Positions 33,460 through 42,288 are shown, counted from the stretch's first letter. The stretch is DNA of 64,000 nucleotides from Deltaproteobacteria bacterium (GCA_020848905.1 JADLHG010000032.1:1-64000), one strand, 5' to 3'. Translations and numbers: made by a program. The notes: generated by a model not told the origin, from the letters alone.

Positions 33460-34483
33460 TGACCGCGCCGCACGGGAAGGTGCCGCGGACCTCGTGCCCC
33501 ACGCCGGCCTTCACCTTGTCGCACGCGTCGCCGAGCAGCTCGAGCGTGGTCGAGTCAACGAGCTTCCATTGCGTCTCGAAGGCGATGGGCTGGTTGTCGA
33601 GCCAGACCTTGCCCTTCGAGGCGAAGGCGGGGTGCACGCCCTTCCCCTCGAGCTTGAAGCTGCAACCGACGACGCCCCCCACGATGGTATCGAACGCGCG
33701 AACCAGGCTGTCCGGCACGAGGGCCTGATAGTAGGTCGCCTTCTGCGGGCTCGTCGGCGCGAGTCCGATGCCGGCGTTGGCCACTTCCTGCAGATGCGAG
33801 GCGCCGACCTGATCTCCGACGCTGATCACGAAGACGCGAATGCCCGCCGCGAACGAGGCCTGCGCCGCCGTCACCACGCGCTGTCGCCCCGCCGGGTTGA
33901 TGCCGCTCCCGCCGAAACCGCCGCTGCAGCCGTTCGGCTCCCCATCGGTGGCGAGGATGATGATCTTCGGCCCCTGCGCCGCGAGGCCTTGAACCCTCTT
34001 CTGCACGGCGTCCAGCGCCTCGCCGGTGGGCGTGCTGCTCCCGGGGGTTTCCTTGCCGTAGACGGCGTCGATCGCGCCGAAGTTGTTGAGCGCCGCCGGG
34101 ACGTCGACCAGCCTGGGACAGGTGCCGCCGCTTCCACCCGGCGTGGTGTAGAGGGTCAGGCCGAACACCACGCGCCCCTCGAGGCGCTTGACGACCCCGG
34201 TCGTGGGATTCATCAGCGTGTTGTAGAGCGCGGTCCACCGGGACGTGGTGCCGAAGGGGTCGTTCATGCTCTTCGACTGGTCGACCAGGAGCTGAACGGT
34301 CGGGACCGCCCCAGTGGTCTTCACGTTGGTCTCGGCGCAGATCGCGGTTTCACCGCTGAAGCCGTCGAAGAGCGGGACGCCGCTCTCGCTGAACGAACCG
34401 CCGTCGCTGCCGCTCACTCCGACGCTCCCGCCGTTGCAGGCGCACAGCGCGAGCATCGAACAGGCGCAGCCCCAGAACCCCAT
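33452..34483 (-). CDS. Von Willebrand factor A-domain lipoprotein
   Basis: This 343-residue lipoprotein starts at MGFWGCACS (34483; an earlier ATG at 34507 has no ribosome binding site), with a lipobox CxLCAC near residue 16. The VWA domain shows the MIDAS metal site in VDQSKSM (D-x-S-x-S) and ATDGEPNG. Cysteines in TCPRL, GCSGG, GCSFK, DACDK and PCG may form disulfides. Such domains bind proteins or divalent cations on the cell surface. It is the first gene of the cassette flanked by the 270-bp repeats, oriented toward rlmI, with its end two bases from repeat A. Confidence 0.85.
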   Translation of the reverse strand: MGFWGCACSMLALCACNGGSVGVSGSDGGSFSESGVPLFDGFSGETAICAETNVKTTGAVPTVQLLVDQSKSMNDPFGTTSRWTALYNTLMNPTTGVVKRLEGRVVFGLTLYTTPGGSGGTCPRLVDVPAALNNFGAIDAVYGKETPGSSTPTGEALDAVQKRVQGLAAQGPKIIILATDGEPNGCSGGFGGSGINPAGRQRVVTAAQASFAAGIRVFVISVGDQVGASHLQEVANAGIGLAPTSPQKATYYQALVPDSLVRAFDTIVGGVVGCSFKLEGKGVHPAFASKGKVWLDNQPIAFETQWKLVDSTTLELLGDACDKVKAGVGHEVRGTFPCGAVIK

Positions 34484-34642
34484 GGATCGCCCTGGTGAGT
34501 ATTGCATCCAAATATCGTAACACAGGAAACTATTAATTCATGCAGAGATATCAGGCCGCCCCGGTTACCGCTCCCCTTCCAGGCCCGCCGGAGCTAGCGT
34601 GCCCAGGACACCTTGGAGGACCCGATCGGAGGAGGGGTAGAC

Positions 34643-35386
34643 ATGCCCACACAGCAGACGGTTCTTCTCGTTGGCGGCACCGGACGCACAGGCCGGCGCG
34701 CGTTGCAGCAGTTCCTGGACCGTGGCGTCAGCGTTCGCGCCATCGTCCGATCGCGGGAAAAGCTCCCACCCGGCGCCGCGGATAACCCCAACCTGACGGT
34801 GATCGAGGCCAGCCTGCTCTCGCTCGCCGACGACGAGCTGCGACATCACCTCCGCGGCTGCGCTGCCGTCGTCTCGTGCCTCGGCCACCTGATCAACTTC
34901 AAGGGCATCTTCGGCCCACCGCGCGACCTCGTGACCCGAGCCACGACGCGGCTCTGCCGCGGGATCGAAGCGCTCGCGCCCACGTCGCCGGTCAAGTTCG
35001 TCCTCATGAGCAGCGTCTCCGTCCACCGCCCGAGGAGCCTCGACCCGCGCCGGGGCTCTTTCGAGAGGGCGTTTCTCTGGCTGCTCCGCGGCGCGCTTCC
35101 TCCGGCCAGGGACAACCAGCGAGCCGCAAACTTCCTTCTCGGGACGATCGGGACGCACAACGCTCACCTGGAGTGGGCCGTCGTCCGACCGGACTCGCTC
35201 CTCGAGGGCGAGGTCTCGGAGTACGCGGTGCACGAGGGCCTCGTGAACACCATCTTCGCGCCGGGAAGCACGAACATGGCCAACGTCGCGCACTTCATGT
35301 GCGAGCTGGTGACCGACCCGAAGACCTGGGCCGACTGGAGGTTCAAGCTGCCTGTGATCGTGAACGCGGCGTCGAAGCCCGCCTGA
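34643..35386 (+). CDS. NAD(P)-binding atypical SDR protein
   Basis: This 247-residue protein starts at MPTQQT (34643), preceded by a GGAGGAGGGG stretch. It has the nucleotide-binding motif LVGGTGRTGRRAL (GxxGxxG) at the N-terminus, as in NmrA/HIM1-like atypical SDRs. The segment IVRSREKLPPGA is typical of NADPH-binding members. The usual YxxxK pair is not visible, so it may be a sensor rather than a dehydrogenase. SSVSVHRP takes the place of the catalytic Ser region. Its stop shares a base with the next gene (TGATG), so they are coupled. It is the second gene of the cassette. Confidence 0.9.
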   Translation: MPTQQTVLLVGGTGRTGRRALQQFLDRGVSVRAIVRSREKLPPGAADNPNLTVIEASLLSLADDELRHHLRGCAAVVSCLGHLINFKGIFGPPRDLVTRATTRLCRGIEALAPTSPVKFVLMSSVSVHRPRSLDPRRGSFERAFLWLLRGALPPARDNQRAANFLLGTIGTHNAHLEWAVVRPDSLLEGEVSEYAVHEGLVNTIFAPGSTNMANVAHFMCELVTDPKTWADWRFKLPVIVNAASKPA

Positions 35387-36891
35387 TGCGCCACGAAAGA
35401 CACCCGAGGGGCGGCGGATTCACCCGCGGGCTTGCCTTCAGCCTGGCGGCCTCGGTGCTGAGCGGCGGCTGCCGCGCGGGCGAGCCGAGCTTTCCGCTCT
35501 CCGCCGAGGAGCTCGCGCTGTCGAGCCTCAAGCTCACCGTCTCGGGGGAGAAGCTTCTCGACGCGCGTGGGCGCGAGGTGCTCCTGCGCGGGGTGAACGC
35601 CGGCGGACGCTCGAAGCTCGCCCCCTTCTTCCCCTTCGCCTTCCGCGAGTCGGGGCTCGCCTCGCAGGCCAAGGCGCCCCCCTTCGACGAGGCCGCGCGG
35701 GCCTATCTCGACCGCGTCAAGGCCTGGGGCGTGAACGTCCTGCGCGTGCCCTTCTCCTGGGAGGCGGTGGAGCCCGAGCGGGGGCGGTACGACGAGCTCT
35801 TCCTCGCGCGCTTCCGCCGGCTCTGCGAGCTCTGCGGCGAGCGCGGGCTGCGCGTGATCGTGGACTTCCATCAGGACGCCTTCGCGCGCCCCTACTGCGG
35901 GGACGGTTTTCCGCTGTGGGCCTGCACGCAGCCGGTGCCCGAGACCCCCGCCGACTGCAGCGAATGGTTTTCCGCCTATCTCGATCAGAGCTCCCCGGCC
36001 AGCCGAGCCTTCGACCGCTTCTGGGCCGACGAAGACGGGCTGCACGAAGCCTTCCGCCAGATGTGGCGGCGCGTGGCGCGGGCGCTCTGGCCGGTCGCCT
36101 CGGTCGTGGGCTTCGAGGTGATGAACGAGCCGCACGCGGGCTCGGCCACGCGCCCCGGCTGGGACGAGCAGGTCCTGCGCCCCTTCTACGAGGCCACGGC
36201 CCGTGCGATCCGCGAGGAGGCGCCCGGGGCCCCCGTCTTCTTCGACCCACCGGGGCTCGACGGCGCGACGGTGAGCACCCAGCTTCGTCCCCCCGCCGGG
36301 GCGGGCTTCGTCTTCGCGCCGCACTATTACTCGGTAGGCGCCTTCATCCCCGGCCTCACCACGAGCCCGGCCAAGATCCTCGCCGACCTCGGACGCTGGG
36401 CGGCCCAGGGAGCGACCTGGAAGCTACCGGTCTTCGTCGGCGAGTTCGGGATCGCGCCGACGGCGGACAAGGCCGCGAGCTACATGCGCGCGCACTACGA
36501 CGCCTTCGACGCGCACGCGCTGCACGGAGCGCAGTGGGAGTACTCGACGACCGAGGACCGTTGGAACGCCGAGGCGATGAGCGTGACCGGTCCGGGTGGC
36601 GTGGAGACCGCCCTCGTGGCCGAGCTGGCCCGTCCCTTTCCGCGCGCCGTAGCCGGAACGCTCGTGCGCTTCACCTACGACGCGACCGCACGTCGCGCGG
36701 AGCTCGTCTACGACGCCCGTGCGGAGGGGATCACCGAGCTCGCCCTGCCCGCGCGAACCTACCCGACGGGGGCCGACCTCACCCTGAGCGGCGTGGACGG
36801 CGCGGCCTTCCGGATCGACGGTGGGGCCGTATTCGTCTACGCCCCGACGGCGGGGCGGCTGACCGTGAGCCTGCGTCCCGCGGCACGCTGA
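35386..36891 (+). CDS. GH5 endoglycoceramidase-like lipoprotein
   Basis: This 501-residue lipoprotein has an Arg/His-rich N-terminus, a hydrophobic segment and a lipobox near LSGGC (residue 29). The TIM-barrel domain (about 55-390) shows DFHQDAF and GDGFPLWAC, the acid/base Glu in VMNEPHAG, and the nucleophile Glu in FVGEFGIA, as in GH5 endoglycoceramidases. A beta-sandwich C-terminal domain (about 400-501) follows. Such enzymes release glycan from ceramide; a surface glycolipid substrate is inferred, not shown. It is the last gene of the cassette and ends about 30 bases before repeat B. Confidence 0.9.
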   Translation: MRHERHPRGGGFTRGLAFSLAASVLSGGCRAGEPSFPLSAEELALSSLKLTVSGEKLLDARGREVLLRGVNAGGRSKLAPFFPFAFRESGLASQAKAPPFDEAARAYLDRVKAWGVNVLRVPFSWEAVEPERGRYDELFLARFRRLCELCGERGLRVIVDFHQDAFARPYCGDGFPLWACTQPVPETPADCSEWFSAYLDQSSPASRAFDRFWADEDGLHEAFRQMWRRVARALWPVASVVGFEVMNEPHAGSATRPGWDEQVLRPFYEATARAIREEAPGAPVFFDPPGLDGATVSTQLRPPAGAGFVFAPHYYSVGAFIPGLTTSPAKILADLGRWAAQGATWKLPVFVGEFGIAPTADKAASYMRAHYDAFDAHALHGAQWEYSTTEDRWNAEAMSVTGPGGVETALVAELARPFPRAVAGTLVRFTYDATARRAELVYDARAEGITELALPARTYPTGADLTLSGVDGAAFRIDGGAVFVYAPTAGRLTVSLRPAAR

Positions 36892-36930
36892 CCGGCGAGC
36901 GACGCGCGCCCGACGCAGCCACGCTCCCAC

Positions 36931-37090
36931 GCCACCTTCGTCAGGAGGATTGGCGAGGCGGCCCGCGCCGCCGGGGTGGCCGTGCGCCGGCTCGGGGTCC
37001 ACGGGACGGAGGCCGACCACCCGCTCCTTCCCGCGTCTCCCGAGGGGGACCATCCGAAGGCCGGGATTGTCGGGGTTGCAGGCCCGTGCG
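36931..37090 (+). pseudogene. Fossil of the rlmI 3' end
   Basis: In the rlmI frame this gives ATFVRRIGEAARAAGVAVRR and then LGVHGTEADHPLLPASPEGD. These correspond to ATFVTTVGEAARAAGVAVRR and LWVHGAGADHPVLPAFPEGD of intact rlmI. The conserved Trp and the Tyr-Leu of EGDYLK are lost (Gly and His-Pro here). There is no start or upstream part. It is antisense to the tail of the DNA methyltransferase and forms the first half of repeat B. Confidence 0.7.
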
Positions 37091-37200
37091 CGCGAGCTTC
37101 TCATCCGCGTGCCCGAGGAGCATCAGGTGCTCGCGCCGCGACGCCCCACGGTACGCGCGCTCCGTCTCGGGATCGAAGGTCGTTCGCCGCTGCGACGCGG
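36931..37200. repeat. Direct repeat copy B (270 bp) at the DNA methyltransferase end
   Basis: This is the partner of 33181-33450 with no gaps and about 79% identity by hand count. Here the second half is the true methyltransferase C-terminus, read leftwards, and the first half is a decayed rlmI end. Weak similarity with one indel extends left to about 36917. Together the two copies bracket 33451-36920. Confidence 0.85.
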
Positions 37201-38410
37201 TGGCCCGAAGCGTGAGGCCCGCCGGCTCCGCCCAGCTCGCGAGCGAGCGGTCGAAAGGAATCGGCCCCTGAGAGGACGCGCCGTCCCCGCCGAGGACCAC
37301 CACGCGGCCGCCGGGTTTGAGCACCCGCGCCACGGCCTTGAGCCACGCCCGCCCGTCGGTGTGCCAGCGCGCGAGGCCCGCGTCGGGGTCGGTGAACGAG
37401 CGCCGGGAGCCCACCTCTCCGCGCCGGAACGCGCCGTCGTCGAGCCCGAGCCAGTCGGTGCGCAGCTCGTGGTGCTCGACGTAGTCGTAGACGCTCGCGT
37501 AGGGGGGCGAGGTGATGACCACGTCCACGCTCGCGTCGCCGACGGTGCGAAGCTGCCGCGCGTCGTCCACCGCCAGGTCGAGCGCTCGGGCCGTCTCCGG
37601 CTCGCGCGGAAGGTCTGCCGCGAGCGCCTTCAAGAGGCGCCCGAGCTCCTCGGCGCGCTCGGTGAAGGCCGGCCCCACGGGGAAGGGGGCACGCACCTGC
37701 CGCGCGACCCGCGGGTCCGTGTCGCTCGTGCGCCGCGAGGCCTTCACGAGCAGCGAGGAGAGGACGAGTCCCAGCGCCTCGCGCGCGAAGGGGTCCTCGA
37801 GGGAGCTCACCTCGAAGGCGAGCCACGCGAGCTCGCGCAGGGTGGCCGGGTCGTAGAGCCGCGCCGTCGGGCCCTCCCACGGGGAGCGCACCCGAGCGTC
37901 CGCAGAAGCACTCCCCTCCGGGGCGAGCACCGGGCGCGCCAGAGGCGGTGGGGCATGGCCGTCGCGCGCCCGCTTCGAGGCCACGCCGCCGATGCGGTGC
38001 CCGAGCTCGCGCAGCGCGCGTCTCTCGGTCTGCGACGTACGGCGACAGCGCAGGCGGGCCAGGCGCACCGCGAGCGGGCTCAGGTCGCGCCCGATGGCGC
38101 GCCGCTCGGCGAGCAGCGCCTCGAGCAAGACGGTCCCCGAGCCGCAGAAGGGGTCCAGGATGAGCTCGCCGGGCGCCGCCACGAGGCGTACGAGCCGCCC
38201 CGCCGTGTGCGGGTGCATGCGCGCCGGGTAGGTGTGAAAGCCGTGCGTGTAGCGATCGAGCCCCGTGCCGGGTCGCACCTTCAGGCAGTGCGCGATCGCC
38301 TCGGCCAGCTCGCGGTCCCCCTCGAGCCGTACCGCCCCACCCACCTGCGAGAGGGCGCGTTTCTGCCTCGGCCCCTCGCGGGGGCCCTTTCTCGGCCTAC
38401 GCGGCGGCAT
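36941..38410 (-). CDS. Site-specific DNA methyltransferase (N4/N6 type) with foreign tail
   Basis: This is a 489-residue amino-methyltransferase. An HTYPARMHPHTAGRLV segment precedes motif I LDPFCGSGTVLLEALL (about 86-101), and motif IV TSPPYASVYDYVEHH lies near residue 310, matching stand-alone site-specific DNA methylases that modify adenine-N6 or cytosine-N4. A central Arg-rich insert (about 130-190) may be the target-recognition part. No restriction gene is nearby, so it could be an orphan methylase. The true family region ends near LGHADEK. The last 50 residues (Pro/Arg/Gly-rich) are antisense of the rlmI fossil in repeat B. The ATG overlaps the stop of the DUF4149 gene by 14 bases. Confidence 0.85.
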   Translation of the reverse strand: MPPRRPRKGPREGPRQKRALSQVGGAVRLEGDRELAEAIAHCLKVRPGTGLDRYTHGFHTYPARMHPHTAGRLVRLVAAPGELILDPFCGSGTVLLEALLAERRAIGRDLSPLAVRLARLRCRRTSQTERRALRELGHRIGGVASKRARDGHAPPPLARPVLAPEGSASADARVRSPWEGPTARLYDPATLRELAWLAFEVSSLEDPFAREALGLVLSSLLVKASRRTSDTDPRVARQVRAPFPVGPAFTERAEELGRLLKALAADLPREPETARALDLAVDDARQLRTVGDASVDVVITSPPYASVYDYVEHHELRTDWLGLDDGAFRRGEVGSRRSFTDPDAGLARWHTDGRAWLKAVARVLKPGGRVVVLGGDGASSQGPIPFDRSLASWAEPAGLTLRATASQRRTTFDPETERAYRGASRREHLMLLGHADEKLARTGLQPRQSRPSDGPPRETREGAGGRPPSRGPRAGARPPRRRGPPRQSS

Positions 38411-38957
38411 TCGGGGTCCTCTTCGGCCGCACCTTGCGGGGGCGTCGCCAGGTGAGCGCGGACCAGGCCAGCCCGCCGCCGAAGCCGACTCCCGCCAGGC
38501 TCTCGGCCATGCGGTGCGCCTGATCGAGACGCGCCCCGTCCGCGCCCACTCCGCGCCGCGCCCCGGCCCGGTGCAGGCTCGCGATGGTGGGGGTGACGGT
38601 GAGCGCGAGCGTCAGGGCCGAGCCGAGGACCGCCGCCGCCGCCGCACCGCGCAGCCAGCCAAAGAGGCCGCGTGGCCGCGCCGCGAGCCAGATCACCACC
38701 TCGCAGAGCACGAAGACGATCACCAGCCCGAGACCGATGGCGTGGAAGCGCTCGAAGATGCGCGTCATGAGCGGCGCGGCGGTCTCCCGGGGCAGCTCGC
38801 GAAAGAGCAGCGGCGCGACAACCGCCCCCGCCACGAGCAGGCCCCCGAGCCAGAGGTGCAGCGCGAGCGCACCCGCGCCTTCCACCAGCCGCACGAAGCG
38901 AGGCGGAGCGGGGGGCGTCGCCTCGCTCGAAGGGGAAGAATCGGCAGCCGCTGACAT
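38397..38957 (-). CDS. DUF4149-like membrane protein
   Basis: This 186-residue integral membrane protein has about four helices (near residues 25-55, 75-95, 100-125 and 150-170). Features like DUF4149/TMEM205 proteins are the first helix LHLWLGGLLVAGAVVAPLLF, the FERFHAIG turn and the Ala-rich third helix. The N-terminus is Ser/Ala/Pro-rich and soluble; the C-terminus is basic. The function is unknown; a small-solute channel role has been proposed for relatives. The gene overlaps the methyltransferase start, so it is cotranscribed with it. It starts 94 bases from the divergent membrane protein gene. Confidence 0.8.
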   Translation of the reverse strand: MSAAADSSPSSEATPPAPPRFVRLVEGAGALALHLWLGGLLVAGAVVAPLLFRELPRETAAPLMTRIFERFHAIGLGLVIVFVLCEVVIWLAARPRGLFGWLRGAAAAAVLGSALTLALTVTPTIASLHRAGARRGVGADGARLDQAHRMAESLAGVGFGGGLAWSALTWRRPRKVRPKRTPNAAA

Positions 38958-39050
38958 GGCGGAAGCATGCAGGCTCGCGACGCGCGGCGCAATGGACTTC
39001 CGTCGAGGAAGTCCCCTCCCCTGCCAGCGTGCGCGCGGTATGATCGGCGC

Positions 39051-40157
39051 ATGGGGTTGGTCCTGACGCTGCGGCTGGTGACGTCCCTCGCGCTGGTCCT
39101 GGCCACCGTGTTCCTCGTGGTGATGGCCCGCCGAGAGCGCGCGTCCGTCGCGGCGGCCGTCCTCGTGCCGCTCTTCGCCCTCCTCGCGCTCTGGATCCCG
39201 CCGGGCTGGCGCCGCTGGGTCCTCGGCGCCGTGGTCCTCACGCTCTGGCTCTTCGCCCTCGCGGGCATCTGGTCCTCCGAGGGGAGCAGGGCTTCGAAGG
39301 TCGGCATCGTGGCGGCGGTGGCGCTCGTCCTCGGCGGATCCACCTATCTCGTGGAGCGCTACCTCCCCGGCGGAGCTCTGGCCGTGAGTCTGGGCATCGT
39401 CTCGCTCGTGGGCCTGGTGAGGACCGTCGGGGCGACGCGCGCGCTGCGGACCCTCGAGGGCGCCGCGCCCCTCGAGGCGAGCTCGGAGCTCGGGAGCGCG
39501 GTCTTCGAGCTCGAGGGGCGACTCCAGCTCCGACACGCCCTGCTCCGCCCCGCGCTCGAACCCGAGCCGAGCGGTCGCGACGCCGAGCCGGTGGCGCCGC
39601 CGCGGGTCGCCTTCTGGGAGCTGCTCGACGGCAGCGGGGACCGCGTCTGCTACCAGGGCGCCCCGTTCCTGATCGTCGGAGCCGACGTGCAAGCGGTCGT
39701 CGATCCCCGGGCCGTGAGACTCGACCTGACGAAGCGCGCCGCGCTGCCCGTGGAGCAGGCGCGGGCCGCGCTCGCCGCCCCCGCCCCCGAGGGCGTGGAG
39801 CGAGAGGTGAGAAACCCCGCGGCCTCGGAGGAATACGACGACCGGACCCCCGCGCAGCCGAGGCCACCCGCACCGCCGGACGAGCCCCCCACTCCCGAGG
39901 AGGGCTGGACGCTGCAGTGGCTCGAGGAAACGGCGACAGCCTACGTGCGGGGCAGGCCCGTCTGGCAGGGCGACCCGGCCGGCCTCGCCGGAGACTACCG
40001 CGGCTCCCCGCGGCTCCCCGCCTTCGCCGGGGCCGAGACCCTCCTCGCCGACCGACCGGAGCACGCGCTGGCGCGCGAGGCGACGTACCGCCTGTGGCTC
40101 TGGGGGGTCCTCACGCCGCTGCTCGTGCTCACCACGGCCCTCGTCGCGGCGAGCTGA
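39051..40157 (+). CDS. Membrane protein of unknown function with Pro-rich linker
   Basis: This 368-residue protein starts with MGLVLTLRL at 39051. About four membrane helices occupy residues 1-130. A soluble region of about 110 residues (FELEGRLQLRHALL and later VCYQGAPFLIVGADVQAVV) follows, resembling the cytosolic face of E3-ligase-like (GIDE) or DUF3592-type proteins. Next is a Pro/Glu-rich linker (PRPPAPPDEPPTPEEG), then a segment with a second soluble block, and a final helix (LWLWGVLTPLLVLTTALV). No enzyme motif is seen. The family is not recognised with confidence. Confidence 0.65.
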   Translation: MGLVLTLRLVTSLALVLATVFLVVMARRERASVAAAVLVPLFALLALWIPPGWRRWVLGAVVLTLWLFALAGIWSSEGSRASKVGIVAAVALVLGGSTYLVERYLPGGALAVSLGIVSLVGLVRTVGATRALRTLEGAAPLEASSELGSAVFELEGRLQLRHALLRPALEPEPSGRDAEPVAPPRVAFWELLDGSGDRVCYQGAPFLIVGADVQAVVDPRAVRLDLTKRAALPVEQARAALAAPAPEGVEREVRNPAASEEYDDRTPAQPRPPAPPDEPPTPEEGWTLQWLEETATAYVRGRPVWQGDPAGLAGDYRGSPRLPAFAGAETLLADRPEHALAREATYRLWLWGVLTPLLVLTTALVAAS

Positions 40158-40213
40158 GTCAGCGCGGCCCTGCAAAGCGAACGACGGCTCGTAATCCGCG
40201 CGGCGGAAGCCGG

Positions 40214-41128
40214 CTAGCCCGCCGAGACCGCGGCCCAGGCGCGTAGCCGCCGCCAGTGCCGGTCGATCCCCGCGCGCACGGCGGCGAGCTCCACGCCCAC
40301 CTTGCGAAACCGGCCCTGCCCCGCGAAGTAGCGCTCGAGGGCCTCGGCCGAGAAGTCCGGCTCCACGTTGATCGCGATCCGCTCCCCGTCGAAGATCTCG
40401 TAGATCGGGTAGAGCCCCGACTGCACCGCGAGGCGCGGGAGTTCGATGCTGGCCGAGGGCTCGGACTTCCACCCCGTGGGACAAGGAGAGAGCACGTGCA
40501 GGAAACGAAACCCCTCCGTGTCGAGGGCGCGGACGAGCTTGCGCACGGCGTCCTCGGGGTGGGCGAGCGAGAGCGTCGCGACGTAGGGGACCCCGTGCGC
40601 GGCCATGATCCCGAGGATGTCCTTCTTCGGGTGCTCCTTGCCGCGCGGCGTGGTGGAGGTCACCGCCCCGAGGGGCGTGGCCGAGGAGCGCTGCCCCCCG
40701 GTGTTCCCGTAGATCTCGTTGTCGTAGCAGAAGTAGAGGATGTCCTCGTTGCGCTCGGCCGTAGCCGAGAGGGTGGCCATCCCGATGTCGTAGGTCCCGC
40801 CGTCTCCCGCGAGCACGATCACCCGCGTCTTCTCGCCGTTCAGCCGCGCGGCGTGCGCGAGCCCGGTGGCCACCGCCGCGGCGGAGGCGAAGGTCGTGGC
40901 CACGACGGGCGCGCCGTAGCCCGAGGTGGGAAAGGGCCCCGCCGCCACGATGCCGCAGCAGGCGGGGATCGCCATCTGCACCGGACGGTCCCCGATGGCC
41001 CGGCTCAAGAACTGGAGCGCCACGGACATCCCACACCCACCGCAGTTCGTGTTTCCGGGGCGCAGGACCGGCTCGGCGCGGTCGGCCGCGCTCTGCGGCA
41101 GGCCTCCGAGAAGCGGCTCGGTGTCCAT
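40214..41128 (-). CDS. 2-oxoacid:acceptor oxidoreductase, beta (ThDP) subunit
   Basis: This 304-residue thiamine-diphosphate subunit decarboxylates a 2-oxoacid and passes electrons to its iron-sulfur cluster. The ThDP motif GDGGTYDIGM...YDNEIYGNTGGQ is complete. Cysteines for a [4Fe-4S] cluster are in NCGGCG, ACCGIV and PCPTGW. It is the last gene of a three-gene operon after the alpha subunit and the gamma/flavoprotein fusion, with single-base overlaps between stops and starts. Pyruvate or a branched 2-oxoacid is the probable substrate; the sequence does not settle which. The gene converges on the Pro-rich membrane protein, with a 56-base gap. Confidence 0.95.
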   Translation of the reverse strand: MDTEPLLGGLPQSAADRAEPVLRPGNTNCGGCGMSVALQFLSRAIGDRPVQMAIPACCGIVAAGPFPTSGYGAPVVATTFASAAAVATGLAHAARLNGEKTRVIVLAGDGGTYDIGMATLSATAERNEDILYFCYDNEIYGNTGGQRSSATPLGAVTSTTPRGKEHPKKDILGIMAAHGVPYVATLSLAHPEDAVRKLVRALDTEGFRFLHVLSPCPTGWKSEPSASIELPRLAVQSGLYPIYEIFDGERIAINVEPDFSAEALERYFAGQGRFRKVGVELAAVRAGIDRHWRRLRAWAAVSAG

Positions 41129-42288
41129 CAGCCCACCTCCTTGAGCAGCGGCGCCTCGGCGTGCTCGCGCGCCAGGAGGTCGTCGAAGAGCGCCTCGAGG
41201 TGGCGGGGCCGGATGTCGCCGCCACCGAGGCCCACCAGGTAGTCCTGCACCAGCGCCTCGCGCGGAGCCAGCGCGCGGAGCTCCCCCCAGAGGACGCCGC
41301 CGAGCCCCGGCGAAACGTTGCGGTCGACAACCGCGATGCGCCGCGCCCCGCGCAGCACGCGCCGGAGCGCCTCCTCGGGGAACGGGCGAAAGAGCCGGAC
41401 GCGCAGCCCCCCCGCGCGGATGCCGCGAGCGCGCGCGGAATCCACCGCGGCCCGCACCGTCGCCGCGGTCGTGCCCATCGAGACCATCACCACCTCCGCG
41501 TCCTCCAGGCGGTAGCCCACGAGCGGCTCGGGCGGCCGGCGACCGAAGACCTCCTCGAAGCTCGCCTGCACCTCGCGGTAGACCTCGGGGACGCGCGCCA
41601 TGGCGTCGATGAGCTGCTTGCGATGCACCTCGGTCTCGTGGGGAAAGTCGAGCGCACCGACGGTACGCGGCCGGTTCGCCACGCGGTGCGGCAGATCGAG
41701 CGGCGGCAGGAAGCGGTCCACCAGCGCCTGCTCCGGCACCTCGGTGGCCGTGATGGTGTGCGAGAGGACGAAGGCGTCCTGGCAGACCAGGACCGGCAGA
41801 AGCACCCGGCGATCCTCGGCCAGGCGGAAGGCGAGCAGCAGGGTGTCGAAGACCTCCTGGTTGTCTTCGCAGTAGAAGTGGATCCACCCGGCGTCGCGCA
41901 GCATCAGCGTGTCGCCGTGGTCCACCCAGATGTTCCACGGCGGCCCGAGGGTGCGGTTCACGGCCATCATGACCACCGGCAACCGCGCGAAGGCCGCGGC
42001 GTAGACGTTCTCGGTCATGTAGGCCAGCCCGTTCGACGAGGAGGCCGTGAAGGTGCGCAGTCCGGCCGCGGCGTAGCCCATGCAGACGGCCATCGCGCTG
42101 TGCTCGCTCTCGACGCGCACCACGTGGCCCTTCTCGATCTCCTGCTGGCAGAGGAGCTCGATGCACTCGGTCTGCGGCGTGATGGGGTAGACGCCGCTGC
42201 CGAAGCCGCGCCCCACGCGGTTGGCGCGCGCGGCCAGCGTCGCGGCCATGGCCGAGGCGTGATTGGCGGTGAGAAGCTCGGTGCTCAT
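41128..42288 (-). CDS. 2-oxoacid:acceptor oxidoreductase, alpha subunit
   Basis: This 386-residue subunit pairs with the ThDP subunit to form the catalytic core. The N-terminal pyrimidine-binding domain has GSGVYPITPQTECIELL and VESEHSAMAVCMGYAAAG, typical of PorA. The second domain (about 260-386) carries VGYRLEDAEVVMVSMGTTA and RLFRPFPEEAL. The start ATG overlaps the fusion protein's stop (ATGA) and its own stop overlaps the beta-subunit start (TGATG). The tight coupling implies a fixed stoichiometry. No separate delta gene is present because the ferredoxin is part of the fusion. Confidence 0.95.
   Translation of the reverse strand: MSTELLTANHASAMAATLAARANRVGRGFGSGVYPITPQTECIELLCQQEIEKGHVVRVESEHSAMAVCMGYAAAGLRTFTASSSNGLAYMTENVYAAAFARLPVVMMAVNRTLGPPWNIWVDHGDTLMLRDAGWIHFYCEDNQEVFDTLLLAFRLAEDRRVLLPVLVCQDAFVLSHTITATEVPEQALVDRFLPPLDLPHRVANRPRTVGALDFPHETEVHRKQLIDAMARVPEVYREVQASFEEVFGRRPPEPLVGYRLEDAEVVMVSMGTTAATVRAAVDSARARGIRAGGLRVRLFRPFPEEALRRVLRGARRIAVVDRNVSPGLGGVLWGELRALAPREALVQDYLVGLGGGDIRPRHLEALFDDLLAREHAEAPLLKEVG

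Noticed and set aside
38397-41330. A 977-codon leftward frame through the DUF4149 gene and porB.
   Set aside because: Only its last 186 codons are protein-like; the rest is the shadow of porB and the Pro-rich membrane protein gene.
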